From Salinicola rhizosphaerae (lineage in GTDB: Bacteria; Pseudomonadota; Gammaproteobacteria; Pseudomonadales; Halomonadaceae), in the NCBI RefSeq assembly GCF_014652715.1, contig NZ_BMZI01000005.1:159551-223550 (forward strand): a DNA stretch of 64,000 nucleotides. Direction: 5' to 3'. Position 1 is the stretch's first letter; each line of letters begins with the position of its first letter. Shown one piece after another: positions 45,901 to 53,331 of the stretch. The notes under the pieces were generated by a model. That model did no database searches and had not been told where the DNA came from. It saw nothing but the letters and a program-made list of their open reading frames with translations. The translations under genes were made by a program, and so were the position numbers.

Positions 45901-46297
45901 CAAGGAGATCGCGAAGCTCAAGCAGGTCGAGCAGTACGACGGCAGCCACGCCGACGGCCTCTCCTACGTGCCATTCGACGAGTACCGCGCGGTCCTGCAC
46001 AAGGGCGAGCACGTTGCGACAGCCGAGGAGGCGCCTGCCGTCCGCGCCTTCCTGAGTGGCCGCCTGTCGCCGCCGCCCGTTCAGCAGGCCGATAACCGGC
46101 AGATGGAGAATCTGCTCAGCCGTCTCGCCCAGCTCACCCAAGAAAACACCGAGCTGCTGCGACGGATCGAGGCCCACGAGGGGGCCGGCGTTCGCGTGGC
46201 GCAAGCTGGCCACCAGCGCTCGATCGACCAGCTCAAGCGCATCGCGGACAGCAACGACAGCATGAACGACCGCGAGCGGCTGGGGGCAATGTCATGA
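39974..46297 (+). CDS. Tail tape measure protein
   Basis: A 2107-residue protein that sets tail length. The conserved tape-measure domain lies at about residues 85-250 ('YSDAWTNTTNQIRTVSDSNE', 'GDEFNSVSEQAPAIMYAIAD'). Coiled coils rich in Ala, Arg and Gln follow, with a Gly-rich hydrophobic region around 820-960. Four EF-hand-like loops begin near residues 1536, 1602, 1638 and 1671. The C-terminus has another coiled coil and a conserved 'DEYRAVLHKGEHVATAEEAP' block. It starts with no gap after the GT stop and ends in an ATGA overlap. At about 1.5 angstrom per residue the tail would be roughly 300 nm. Confidence 0.95.
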   Translation: MADNLTLKVTLRGDGRHLSGTLRDASGEVREFGATSDRSGRQSSAAFDRTGRSVRGVNREVTELNRVSDLARNSLLALGGAISVREVIGYSDAWTNTTNQIRTVSDSNERLIASQQRLMAIANDTRTSYESTANLYARLTRATTKLNLGYERTYSLVETINKSFAVSGATAEEASAAIVQLSQGLAAGALRGDEFNSVSEQAPAIMYAIADSLNMTLGELREFAASGGITAEIVVNALEKASAAIDETFGGSIASFGQKMAVARNEMIQWVGTSDQVSGAVHLTGDAVLGLVGHMDELVTIGTLLATLYGARVAGALASSAAGYAARTVATVRDTQAQRDASAAEAGRQLALARTAAAEKTAEANNASLAARRALSARQDAANNAANLAQVRASLVAERELEAQRLRAQISATGRQRSIARMAELRRSEMLVTTQLTAANAKLTQTEAAVTSASRAATLASAEHAAATRAATVAQGAYTGAMRASSAAATTMAAAARGASAALALIGGPAGAALIAVGALYAFREELGFVSKKANDAKTKVDQLTGSLDGLTEAQVRNKRASLVQDLVEARIEAEKLQKQFSALEKQNRDQMITNQGRAGSAWFERQKLSPQLAEAKSVVATLQQGLDDFDEQVARIRTSATSGVKIFKTLDQWLFDTGETADQTSTSVASLAKQTSAYDNALQGLVDKLDPVAKSQRDFQADTQLLNQAVSQGAITFDRYFELVDKLQLAYQNAGDAAQVYGLDGSNAAETVTREMTVLETTLKRSLERTDDAFVDFWENVISGSKNTFDAFKQVAISTLAEIIHAYTTRKITASLGLSLAGTGTAAADGMGGLGGDGMDLTSLGKTIYQGITDGFGAINWTGAPTGATSYAQGFGSQVATGGGQFGGSFSNFSGMNGVASLGAGYVGSQVGTKLGSSLFGKQANSQWGSTIGGAIGTYFGGPIGAFAGSTLGGMVDSLFGSGRKAKVKGWQGGLGSNGDNEYRDYHADTAFGTFTILDKVKTEPEDILNMLDAFEQIDGVLSDAMTEVQRKAVTDDFASGWKINESNVGEVFAKRYERLLRTLDGQASDGVEKALLERVPELTNDNTEEWSTALAGALQLNKLIDGLSGNVRAYASQVVEDTNLSIDDALSQITAGVSAHAAVSAIADELNLTFDKMGDQAVEASLDLAQLTGGLENLQSQAQTYYQNFFTDAERQQRTIEQLTPVLQTVGLSAASTREQFRDVVESLDLNTEAGRETYAELMGVAGAFAEISGPIQETTQSLEDLQAAAKSQVESAKDAVRQAYETFASQAFDQQVALLQLAGRDQEALNLQRQQELDTIDESLRPIQERIWALQDEQSALQDARQASADYRSALEQASSQLDGTLGNISAWIDQQTATGGSPGVNLQEAQAQFARQLALAENGDRDALNSITQYADRYQQAGQSYYGSGSGYQRIRDEILDALGELPDQVSAEEYIADEIKQALIEQTDGITTKLADVLRGDNPASIGAELAGYFATLAGGIDGVLTRDQLKLVMNGKATDRQLDAMIRALDLNGDDIVSGLESVIVAGMPTDATLANVLGSQLRANGNKALTERQVRSALSPIATDAEIQALIRATDTNGDGLLDAQEVANARLGGLARGIGGALNPMFDKIDSSLDGLIDYGEFGKYFKGLASDSQLKQIFRQLDTDGDGQISALEAVKASTDKVGNNTGSIEERSLEQLERLTNLTSEMARSTDQFITLNSNMVSLRDAIGALGVAQEELARIEKARQEAEAAAKQRAELERQLTSIESKLDREQSRYDDADQTRLGLYEDRSAAAYKENRFSAASSSFDDMDRSYKGYTGYIGDENAWYDGGLKTSGNSAEKHNVGKLWYSMKDFIDLYQSQTGKGDYKQLALDETDWYGVGDSRNRYEIEYGGKTYKAGYDSNGVQDLDDVWTEMQKALNSYYGTSFDYKAIDSVSDINRDLDRFGDVMDDAKNDIRDYQKQIDKLAKEIAKLKQVEQYDGSHADGLSYVPFDEYRAVLHKGEHVATAEEAPAVRAFLSGRLSPPPVQQADNRQMENLLSRLAQLTQENTELLRRIEAHEGAGVRVAQAGHQRSIDQLKRIADSNDSMNDRERLGAMS
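44579..45019 (+). other. Four EF-hand-like calcium loops in the tape measure
   Basis: Loops DLNGDDIVSGLE, DTNGDGLLDAQE, DSSLDGLIDYGE and DTDGDGQISALE fit the D-x-[DNS]-x-D-x6-E pattern of EF-hands, each with flanking helices. Two pairs would make a calmodulin-like unit. Confidence 0.82.
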
Positions 46298-47742
46298 CCT
46301 GGCTACTCACGATCGAAGCCCGCGACCCGGACAACCAGCCCTGCGTGCTGCGGTTCTCCGATGGCGCCTACGACGCCCCGGATGACACGCTTTATCTGCC
46401 ACGCATCCAACAACCGGGCCTCTATCAGGCCGGGCTCTACGCCGGTGAGATCGTTAGTGTCGACCGCTCCGGCTTCGGCGAAACAACGTTGATCAACACC
46501 GATGGCGGCCTGGATTACCTGGTCGACTACGCCGTGGATGGTCGCGCCGTGGTGCTGTCGCTAGCGACCGAGACGGGCGTGACCGAGATCCTGCGCGGTA
46601 CCGCCGCCGGTCTCACGTACCAGCGCGGTGAGGTATCGCTCAAACTGCGCGCGCCCCAGGCGCTGTTGCAGCGTCCGCACCCGTATCAGACCTATGCCGG
46701 TACCAACACGCTGCCGGAGGGCGTCGAGGGCACGGCCGACGATATCCAGGGCCAGCCCAAGCCTCGCGTCTATGGCGACGTGCGCAACGCCCAGCCGACG
46801 CTAGTCAACACTGCCAAGCTTATCTATCAGATTAGCAGCCGAGATGATTGCACGGTCACCAGCGTCTACGACAAGGGCGCCAAACTAACGGCTGGAGCGG
46901 CCTACAGCTCATTGGCGCAGCTGCAGAGCACCTCGCCTGCCGCCGGTGAGTGGCGAGCCTATCGCGGCTACCTGCGCCTCGGTGACTCTCCCGCAGGCAC
47001 GCTGACCTGCGATGCCCGAACCGGCAACGCTGGCATCGAAGACGTGATTGCCATGCTCTGCGACGAAGTCGATCAGCCATGCGATACGTCCGCGCTCTCG
47101 GGCATGGGCAACGTCGGGCTCTACGTAACCGATACCGCCGACACGGCGGCGCTGCTCGACCGGCTCGTTGCCGCCGGTGCCTGGTGGCGTATCGACGGCG
47201 AAGGAACGCTACTTGCGGCACGACTCGAAGTGCCCCTCACTCAGTCAGACGGCTTGCCAGCGAAGATCCAGGACCACGAGATCCTTTCGCTCGACCGTAA
47301 AGCGGCCGGCGCCAGCAGCGATGGGCTGCCGATCTGGCGGGTCACGGTGCGGGCCGATCGTCTTGAGACAACGCAGACCGACCTCGCCGGCGCCGTCGAT
47401 GAGGGTCGCCGCGCCCGGCTTGGCCGGCAGTACCGCGAAGCGATCGCCGAGCGCCCCGACGTGCTCGAGCGCCATCCCCTCGCTGGCGAACTGGAGATCG
47501 ACTCTTGCCTGCGGGATCTCGCCGACGCTCAGGCGGCCGCAGAGGCGATTCTGGAGCTGGTCAGCGTGCGCCGCGATCGCGTGACGCTCGAGGGGCGCGT
47601 CGCTCGCCATCGTCTCGAGATCGGCGCCGGCGTCGAGATTCTCACGCCACGTCAGGGTTACGCCGCCGGCCGAACCATGCTGGTGCTTGGCCAGCAGATC
47701 AACGCCCGCACCGGGCGTCTCACACTGGAGCTCTGGGGCTGA
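46294..47742 (+). CDS. Tail tip protein
   Basis: A 482-residue protein after the tape measure. The N-terminal part ('DGAYDAPDDTLYLPRIQQPG', 'LINTDGGLDYLVDYAVDGRA') and the C-terminal 'ETGV ... RLEIGAGVEILTPRQGYAAGR' resemble the baseplate/tip proteins of B3-like phages. It probably belongs to the distal tail or hub complex. ATGA overlap before it and TGATG overlap after it. Confidence 0.72.
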   Translation: MTWLLTIEARDPDNQPCVLRFSDGAYDAPDDTLYLPRIQQPGLYQAGLYAGEIVSVDRSGFGETTLINTDGGLDYLVDYAVDGRAVVLSLATETGVTEILRGTAAGLTYQRGEVSLKLRAPQALLQRPHPYQTYAGTNTLPEGVEGTADDIQGQPKPRVYGDVRNAQPTLVNTAKLIYQISSRDDCTVTSVYDKGAKLTAGAAYSSLAQLQSTSPAAGEWRAYRGYLRLGDSPAGTLTCDARTGNAGIEDVIAMLCDEVDQPCDTSALSGMGNVGLYVTDTADTAALLDRLVAAGAWWRIDGEGTLLAARLEVPLTQSDGLPAKIQDHEILSLDRKAAGASSDGLPIWRVTVRADRLETTQTDLAGAVDEGRRARLGRQYREAIAERPDVLERHPLAGELEIDSCLRDLADAQAAAEAILELVSVRRDRVTLEGRVARHRLEIGAGVEILTPRQGYAAGRTMLVLGQQINARTGRLTLELWG

Positions 47743-48611
47743 TGGCACTGAATCCCGACAAGATCACCCTGTGCTGGCCCAACCTGGTCGACAAGGCATC
47801 GCTCTCCGGCGGCGCCTGGCTAGCCGGCCTTCCGCTGGCCTTGGCCCAGGACTCGACCTTGGCCGTACGCTGCAAGAGCGTCGATGCCACACCTGAATCG
47901 ACCTGGTTCGATATCACCCTCGACAAGCCACGCCCGATTCAGTGCCTGGCCATTGCCGCCCACTCGTTCAGCGCGCCGGCGCGCTACCGGGTGCGGATCT
48001 ACGGTGACGTCGCACAGCAGTTCCTGCTCTGGGACGGCGCCTGGCAGACCGTGTGGCCGCAGCTCTTTGCCACCAGCGAGCTGGAGTGGGAATACGACAA
48101 CTACTGGCTCGGCACCATCGCCGAGGATGACCGCGCCCTCTATACGCCGCTGCTGACGGTTTTCTCAGACGACGTCCAGCTCGCGCAGAGCGTGCGCGTC
48201 GAGATCGACGACGCCGGCAACCCAGAGGGCGCGGTGCGCTTCGGTCGCGTGTTCGTCGCCGACGCCTGGCAGCCGGACGTCAACGTCTCCTACGGCGTCC
48301 AGCACGGGTTCGATAACGCGACTGAATTCGCCGAGGCCGGCGATCGCACCGAATACGCGGATGTGAAGCGTCAGCGTCGTACCGCGACGTTCAACCTCGA
48401 CTGGCTTTCCGAGGAAGAGGCGTACCAGCGTCTCTACTCGCTACAGCGTGTGCTGGGTACCCACGGCGAGGTCGTCTACGCCTTCAATCTGGCGGCCCGG
48501 CCGGAAAACTTCGCCCGGACGTTTCTCGCGCGACAGCAGCAGCTCGATCCGCTCGCCCAACCCTATGAATTCACGCACACCAACAGCATGAAACTGCTGG
48601 AGATCCTCTGA
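47742..48611 (+). CDS. Tail tip / distal tail protein
   Basis: A 289-residue beta-rich protein. 'FDITLDKPRPIQCLAIAAHSF' and 'RVRIYGDVAQQFLLWDGAWQ' suggest a jelly-roll or carbohydrate-binding-like domain, then 'ADVKRQRRTATFNLDWLSEEEA' as in distal tail proteins. Its place between the tip protein and the fibre fits a hub or adaptor. No enzyme motif seen. Confidence 0.68.
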   Translation: MALNPDKITLCWPNLVDKASLSGGAWLAGLPLALAQDSTLAVRCKSVDATPESTWFDITLDKPRPIQCLAIAAHSFSAPARYRVRIYGDVAQQFLLWDGAWQTVWPQLFATSELEWEYDNYWLGTIAEDDRALYTPLLTVFSDDVQLAQSVRVEIDDAGNPEGAVRFGRVFVADAWQPDVNVSYGVQHGFDNATEFAEAGDRTEYADVKRQRRTATFNLDWLSEEEAYQRLYSLQRVLGTHGEVVYAFNLAARPENFARTFLARQQQLDPLAQPYEFTHTNSMKLLEIL

Positions 48612-48612
48612 C

Positions 48613-49965
48613 ATGGCAGAAGTCACCTTTTCCGAAGACCTAGGCGGCGACGGCCTCACCGTCACCGACGACGCCAACCCAGACACCGGCCTCGCCGCCG
48701 GTGGTCACCGCCTGCGATTCGTCCCCGCCCTGGCCAACACCGTGGCCATGGCCCGCACCGCAAAACAGCAAGCCGCGCTGGCGCAGACGCTGGCCGACCA
48801 AGTGGCCGCTGATCGCAAGCAGACCGGAGAGGACCGGAATGCTATCGCCGGGGCGCGGGAAGCCACGGCCGCCGATCGGCAACAGACCGGACTGGATCGC
48901 GACGCCACGAAAGCGGATGCCGAAGCCACCGCCGCTGATCGCCAGCAGACCGGCGAAGATCGCAACGCAACGACCGCTGCTGCCGAGGCTACGGCCGCTG
49001 ATCGCCAGCAGACCGGCGAGGACCGCACCGCGACAACCGCTGCCGCCGAGGCTACGGCCGCCGATCGCCAACAGACCGGCGCGGATCGCACCGCGACGAC
49101 AGCCGCCGCCGAGGCCACGGCCGCCGATCGCCAGCAGACCGGCGAAGATCGTCAAGCCACGGCCGCCGATCGCGAAGCCGCGCAGTCGTCGGCAGCCAGT
49201 GTCGATGCCGACAAGATCATGCATGCCAAGGGCTCGGGGCTGCCGAACGAGGTGGGAACGGCCGCGACGCGGAATGTGGGCACCGGAGCCGGCAACCTGA
49301 TGGAGGTCGGGGCGTTTGGGGTGGGTTCACATGGTGTGAGGCTGACCGATGCTGACGACTTGGCAAGCCTCCCTTTCGTTGACGCTACATATTGCTGCTA
49401 TAGCAGCAAGCCGGTGAATGCCCCTGAGTCAGGTGGGACTACAGCTGTTATCTCTGTGCGCGCAACTTCCAGCGGCAGCTATCAATTCAAAGAGTTTGAT
49501 TACACCGACAACGCTGGGCGTAAATTCAACGCTGTTCAGAGACAGAATTCGGACACAATCAATTGGATTCGCTCGGTAAGCTCCGCTACCGCTGTTGGTG
49601 ATGTATCCGATCCATTGTCTGGCGCGATTGTCGAGTCCGGAGAAAACGAAAACGGCAGCTACACCAAGTTCGCGGATGGGACGCTCATCTGCCGAGGTGT
49701 AGACACGATTCCCTACGACACCCGCCTGCGCTGCAGGCTCTATAAAACGATGCCCGCCCCCTTCGCAAATGACACGGGGTCGGTCTGCGTTCTGCCGGAC
49801 TGGGGAAGCCGAGGCACGAAGTTCAACCAGGCAATTCCTGCCGGGGGGCTCGCAAACAATGGGTATAACGCCCATCTGGCGTTCTGGGCGCCGGACACCT
49901 CCGAGTTTGAGACGACGGACTCGTTCCCTAAAACTGCCTGGATGGCGATCGGTATCGCTCGCTAA
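48613..49965 (+). CDS. Tail fibre with 21-residue repeats
   Basis: A 450-residue fibre. Residues 1-60 should attach to the tip. Residues 64-189 are six units of exactly 21 residues (core TAADRQQTGEDR), predicted to form a trimeric coiled-coil shaft. Residues 190-450 are a beta-rich head ('NEVGTAATRNVGTGAGNLME' start, 'GTLICRG', 'FPKTAWMAIGIAR' end), as in fibres that bind host receptors. A small gene follows after 11 bp that may assist its folding. Confidence 0.87.
   Translation: MAEVTFSEDLGGDGLTVTDDANPDTGLAAGGHRLRFVPALANTVAMARTAKQQAALAQTLADQVAADRKQTGEDRNAIAGAREATAADRQQTGLDRDATKADAEATAADRQQTGEDRNATTAAAEATAADRQQTGEDRTATTAAAEATAADRQQTGADRTATTAAAEATAADRQQTGEDRQATAADREAAQSSAASVDADKIMHAKGSGLPNEVGTAATRNVGTGAGNLMEVGAFGVGSHGVRLTDADDLASLPFVDATYCCYSSKPVNAPESGGTTAVISVRATSSGSYQFKEFDYTDNAGRKFNAVQRQNSDTINWIRSVSSATAVGDVSDPLSGAIVESGENENGSYTKFADGTLICRGVDTIPYDTRLRCRLYKTMPAPFANDTGSVCVLPDWGSRGTKFNQAIPAGGLANNGYNAHLAFWAPDTSEFETTDSFPKTAWMAIGIAR
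48802..49179 (+). repeat. Six 63-bp tandem repeats in the fibre gene
   Basis: Units start at 48802, 48865, 48928, 48991, 49054 and 49117. Each codes for 21 residues; units 2-6 begin TAADRQQTG. Units 3 to 5 are most alike, which points to recent expansion by recombination. Confidence 0.9.
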
Positions 49966-49976
49966 ACGGAGAAGAC

Positions 49977-50303
49977 ATGAAGCTACTGCTATCACCCGTG
50001 CGGAGTGACGACGCCGTCACATATCACCGTGAAGGGGAACGTCTGATTATCGAGGTCAACGGGCAGCGTGACACATTCGACTTCACGGGGGCCAGCGATG
50101 GCGTCTTTCATGACTTCACATCCGACACACTGCCATTCGTTCCCATCGAGAGCGCTTCACGCGATAGCGGCTCGCTAACCGTGGTGATCATTTCACCCTA
50201 TGGGCCGGAACCAGCCAGAACAGCGTTCGAAACTGACGATGCATTCCGGGAAGCTTTCGAAGCTTGGCGTGTTCAGCGGTCTACACGAGAGGTTGAAATC
50301 TAA
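49977..50303 (+). CDS. Fibre-associated protein, unknown function
   Basis: A 108-residue protein directly after the fibre gene. It is beta-rich ('VTYHREGERLIIEVNGQRDTFDF') with a helical acidic C-terminus. Genes at this position often encode fibre chaperones. The ATG follows CGGAGAAG. Its TAA shares a base with the next ATG. Confidence 0.68.
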   Translation: MKLLLSPVRSDDAVTYHREGERLIIEVNGQRDTFDFTGASDGVFHDFTSDTLPFVPIESASRDSGSLTVVIISPYGPEPARTAFETDDAFREAFEAWRVQRSTREVEI

Positions 50304-50740
50304 TGGGCAGCTTTACCCACACACCTCCCCCTTCCTCCACTAATCGGCTAGCGGAAGCTCGAGCCCGCGCGCTCAGGCGACTGAACGACAGCTACGAAGC
50401 CGCCGCTAGGCCGCTGATCCGGGAGTATCCCGAAATCGAGCGGCTGAGCTGGGGCACGCAGCAGACCGAGGCCAATGCCTATCGTGCGTGGCAGGACGCC
50501 GGCAAGCCGGGCGACGCGCCCCAAACACTGGTTTTGAAGGCGATCCTCACGGGGCGCAATGGCGCAACCGGCACCGAGACGCTCGAGCAGCTCGTTGCCG
50601 CAGTGCTAGCTCGCGCCGAGGCGTTCATCGCCTGGCAGACGTTCACCGGCACACGGCAACGCGGCGAGTGGGCAATACAGGGCGCCCAGACGCCGGAGGC
50701 GGCGCTGGCGGTGACGTGGGAGAGCTTGACGTCCGGGTAG
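50303..50740 (+). CDS. Putative fibre assembly protein
   Basis: A 145-residue helical protein. 'RLAEARARALRRLNDSYEAAARPLIREYPEIERLSWGTQQTEA' is a pattern common in small proteins after fibre genes (DUF4376-like tail-associated proteins). It may act in fibre assembly. Last rightward gene of the structural operon. Confidence 0.7.
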   Translation: MGSFTHTPPPSSTNRLAEARARALRRLNDSYEAAARPLIREYPEIERLSWGTQQTEANAYRAWQDAGKPGDAPQTLVLKAILTGRNGATGTETLEQLVAAVLARAEAFIAWQTFTGTRQRGEWAIQGAQTPEAALAVTWESLTSG

Positions 50741-50788
50741 GTCTGCTGAGCTAGGACAGGCAAGCCTGTCCTAGCAAACAGTCTTAGA

Positions 50789-51067
50789 TCAGAGGTCTTC
50801 GGGCGTGTAACCCATCAGAGCGTCGTTTGCCTCGAGGTCGGAGTGAACAACCCTAAGGACTTCGCCATCTTGCCGGAAATCACCAATATTAAGGTATCCC
50901 TCGTCGTCAGGCCCGGCAACAACGGAGACGTCCGTTTCATGCTCGATGAAGAGGATGTCATTGCTCGACTCGCCTCCATCCTCGAACGCCAGATCGGAAC
51001 CTTGGATGATGATCTCTTCCCCATCCGCGGATTCGAGTGTCACGCTACCGCTAAAACCAGGTTTCAT
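50789..51067 (-). CDS. Small accessory protein on the opposite strand
   Basis: A 92-residue, very acidic protein. The ATG at 51067 follows GGAGG closely. 'GSVTLESADGEEIIIQGSDLAFED' gives a beta pattern. No family recognised. It is oriented against the late genes, as expected for a lysogen-expressed extra gene. Confidence 0.68.
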   Translation of the reverse strand: MKPGFSGSVTLESADGEEIIIQGSDLAFEDGGESSNDILFIEHETDVSVVAGPDDEGYLNIGDFRQDGEVLRVVHSDLEANDALMGYTPEDL

Positions 51068-51352
51068 AGCTGTACCTCCCCTAGGTTGAAGGGACAATAG
51101 TCAGAGCTGAGCCTCTGAGCCGTTAAACAAACTGGGGGCAAAACATCTCAATCCAAGACGGGGTAGAAGAATAACTTGAGCCAAGGCTATCAAAATGGAA
51201 GTTTCGTAGAGAGGAGCGATCGCCGGAGGTGCGGACACACCACCGGCGACCCCAACAGCAGATCCAGCCTGCGTGTCGGCCAGGGCTCCCCGCATCGCGC
51301 GATGCAGGCGGGAGTCTAGGCGAAACGTTAGATCGACAGAAGGCCTGGATGA

Positions 51353-51547
51353 ATGAAAGCGATCCGCTGTAGCGGTTGTAGCAAGCTGCTGGCACGCGCC
51401 AGCCGATTCGACACCATCGAGATCAAGTGCCCGCGCTGCGGGCGACTCCATACCCAGAGAGCCACGAGCTCCATGCCAAACAGGATGCAAAATCGTGGCT
51501 CAACCGATAATCCCGTGGATGGGCGGCAAACGCCGGCTAGCCGATAG
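51353..51547 (+). CDS. com: Com-like zinc-finger translational regulator
   Basis: A 64-residue protein of the Mu Com family, with CSGC at residues 6-9 and CPRC at about 26-29, a four-Cys zinc site. Mu Com binds mom mRNA and opens its ribosome site. Here the gene overlaps the adenine methylase start by 53 bp, the same arrangement as com-mom. The last 25 residues, in the overlap, are not conserved. Confidence 0.87.
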   Translation: MKAIRCSGCSKLLARASRFDTIEIKCPRCGRLHTQRATSSMPNRMQNRGSTDNPVDGRQTPASR

Positions 51548-52286
51548 AATTTTCCCGCTTATGCCCGCGCACGAGTGCTACGTCGAACCCTTCGCCGGCG
51601 GCGCGGCGCTTTTCTTCCTACGCGCACAGCCCGCGCAAGTCGAGGTGCTGAACGACATCAACGGCGATCTGGTGAACCTCTACCGGGTCGTCCAGAACCA
51701 TCTGGAAGAGTTCGTCAGGCAGTTCAAGTGGGCGCTAAGCTCGCGCCAGGTATTCGAGTGGTTGAAGCTGACCCGCGTCGAGACGCTGACGGACATCCAA
51801 CGCGCCGCTCGCTTCTACTACCTGCAGCAGAACGCCTTCGGCGCTCGCATCGAGGGTCAGACGTTTGGCACTGCCACAACCACGCCGCCAGGACTCAACT
51901 TGCTAAGATTGGAGGAATCGCTGTCAGCCGCACATTTGCGGCTGGCCAGCACCTACATCGAGCACCTGAGCTGGCAAGACTGCATCGCCCGCTACGACCG
52001 CCCCCACACGCTGTTCTATTTCGACCCGCCGTACTGGCAGACCGAGGGCTATGGCGTTCCCTTTGGCATCGAAGAATACGAGCAGATGGCCGATATCATC
52101 GGTAGGCTGAAAGGCAAAGCCATCATCAGCCTCAACGACCACCCCGACATCCGCGGCGTGTTCGCCGGGTATCACATCGAGAGCACCGATATCCGCTACA
52201 CCGTCGGCGGCGGCAAGGGTCAGGAAGCCCGCGAGGTGCTGATCTTTAGCTGGGATGTGGAGGCCGAGCCGGCGGGGTTGTTTTGA
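51495..52286 (+). CDS. DNA adenine methyltransferase (D12 class) in the mom position
   Basis: A 263-residue N6-adenine methylase. 'IPWMGGKRRLADRI' and 'CYVEPFAGGAALFF' bind S-adenosylmethionine. 'TLFYFDPPYW' holds the catalytic DPPY. It should modify phage and host DNA against restriction. The GTG start at 51495 lies within com and has only a weak AGGA ribosome site, which fits control by Com. The sequence specificity cannot be read from the sequence. Confidence 0.93.
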   Translation: MAQPIIPWMGGKRRLADRIFPLMPAHECYVEPFAGGAALFFLRAQPAQVEVLNDINGDLVNLYRVVQNHLEEFVRQFKWALSSRQVFEWLKLTRVETLTDIQRAARFYYLQQNAFGARIEGQTFGTATTTPPGLNLLRLEESLSAAHLRLASTYIEHLSWQDCIARYDRPHTLFYFDPPYWQTEGYGVPFGIEEYEQMADIIGRLKGKAIISLNDHPDIRGVFAGYHIESTDIRYTVGGGKGQEAREVLIFSWDVEAEPAGLF

Positions 52287-52297
52287 CAGGAGTAAAC

Positions 52298-52861
52298 ATG
52301 GAACCACAACTAGCAGCCGACATCTTAACCAGCCTCGGCGAACTCAAACACTCGGTTGAAAGCCTCAATACCAGCTGGATGACCTTGGTAGCTTCCGCGA
52401 TCGTGGGTGGATTAGGTCTCGCAGGCGCCTTGGGCGCGCCTGCCTATACAGAATGGCGACGTCGACGCAACGAATCGGAAACACTGAGAGCGGCCCTCGC
52501 CGCAGATATCAGAGCCTCGATAGGAGTCATACAGAATAGACAATATCTGGAGGCTCTACAGAAAGGCCCTTCAGAGGGGGAGCCAGGTCTGGAAGTTGCC
52601 ATACCTGAAGATGCTTTCTCAATGTTCAAGTCCAATGCGGGGCTGGTGGGCCTTCTATCACCGGATGACGCAAACGACATCGTAACGTTCTATTTTTTGT
52701 TAGAGAGCGTGGTTCAGGACGTTAAGCCAGGAGGCGTACTCAGCAAAGCGCTAAGGGCGCCTTCAGTCACTCAGCAAACTAAAGACACTTTCCAACGCGA
52801 TGCTCTGTTGCTCGAGCAGGCTCTGGCCATCGGAGAACGATTTCTTGCTAGGAAGCCATAA
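52298..52861 (+). CDS. Accessory single-span membrane protein
   Basis: A 187-residue protein with a short N-terminus, a membrane segment at about residues 28-52 ('WMTLVASAIVGGLGLAGALG') and a soluble helical domain. ACAGGAG precedes the ATG at 52298, 11 bp after the methylase stop. AT-rich relative to the methylase. No family recognised; a role in lysogenic conversion or exclusion is an inference. Confidence 0.7.
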   Translation: MEPQLAADILTSLGELKHSVESLNTSWMTLVASAIVGGLGLAGALGAPAYTEWRRRRNESETLRAALAADIRASIGVIQNRQYLEALQKGPSEGEPGLEVAIPEDAFSMFKSNAGLVGLLSPDDANDIVTFYFLLESVVQDVKPGGVLSKALRAPSVTQQTKDTFQRDALLLEQALAIGERFLARKP

Positions 52862-52866
52862 GCAGC

Positions 52867-53274
52867 CTAAGAAATGGCCCCTTTCAGAAGAGCGCCAATC
52901 GCCGCTTTGAGTGCTTCAGATCCAGCAATGCCGCCCACGCTTCTCATAGCTGTTTTTAGACGTTCCAACCCCTTAGGTTTGTTGAGCTCTTGCAGTAACT
53001 CACTACCGATAGGAGTCAGTACCAGAGGTATGGGAATGAGCATCATACGCGGGGGCTTACCCTGATACCCCCATCCGTTCTTACCAGGGCCATCGCGCCC
53101 CTTGATCAGACCGGCTTCCCATATCTCATCCATGTGATATTTGAGCTTCAGAAATTCTTCATCACTGAAATTCTCCCCAAGGGCGGCGTAGACTAAGTAG
53201 TTACTCTCGATGCCTGTGTACTTGGCAGCACCGATCCGTTGGAGCAGCTGTTTGAGGTATTCAATTTCTAACAT
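52867..53274 (-). CDS. Accessory winged-helix-like protein near the right end
   Basis: A 135-residue protein. 'YLKQLLQRIGAAKYTGIESNYLVYAALG', 'LKYHMDEIWEAGLIKG' and 'LTPIGSELLQEL' follow the pattern of DUF2513-type winged-helix proteins. The C-terminal part is a hydrophobic helical tail ('SEALKAAIGALLKGA'). I used the ATG at 53274; upstream codons would run into the phage end. Convergent with the membrane-protein gene. Confidence 0.68.
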   Translation of the reverse strand: MLEIEYLKQLLQRIGAAKYTGIESNYLVYAALGENFSDEEFLKLKYHMDEIWEAGLIKGRDGPGKNGWGYQGKPPRMMLIPIPLVLTPIGSELLQELNKPKGLERLKTAMRSVGGIAGSEALKAAIGALLKGAIS

Positions 53275-53331
53275 CACACGGCCTCGATTCGGCGAAGAAC
53301 TCCAAACCAAAGTAACCACCGGCGTGCCTGA

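Noticed and set aside
45167-46213. Antisense open frame over the tape measure C-terminus
   Set aside because: Composition mirrors the sense strand; no start signal and no domain.
48802-49179. Regular repeats as a possible CRISPR array
   Set aside because: Repeats are contiguous, in frame and without unique spacers. No CRISPR array or cas gene was seen in the window.
48640-49224. Repetitive open frames on both strands across the fibre repeats
   Set aside because: They exist only because the 63-bp repeats have no stop codons in several frames; the sense frame continues into a fibre head.
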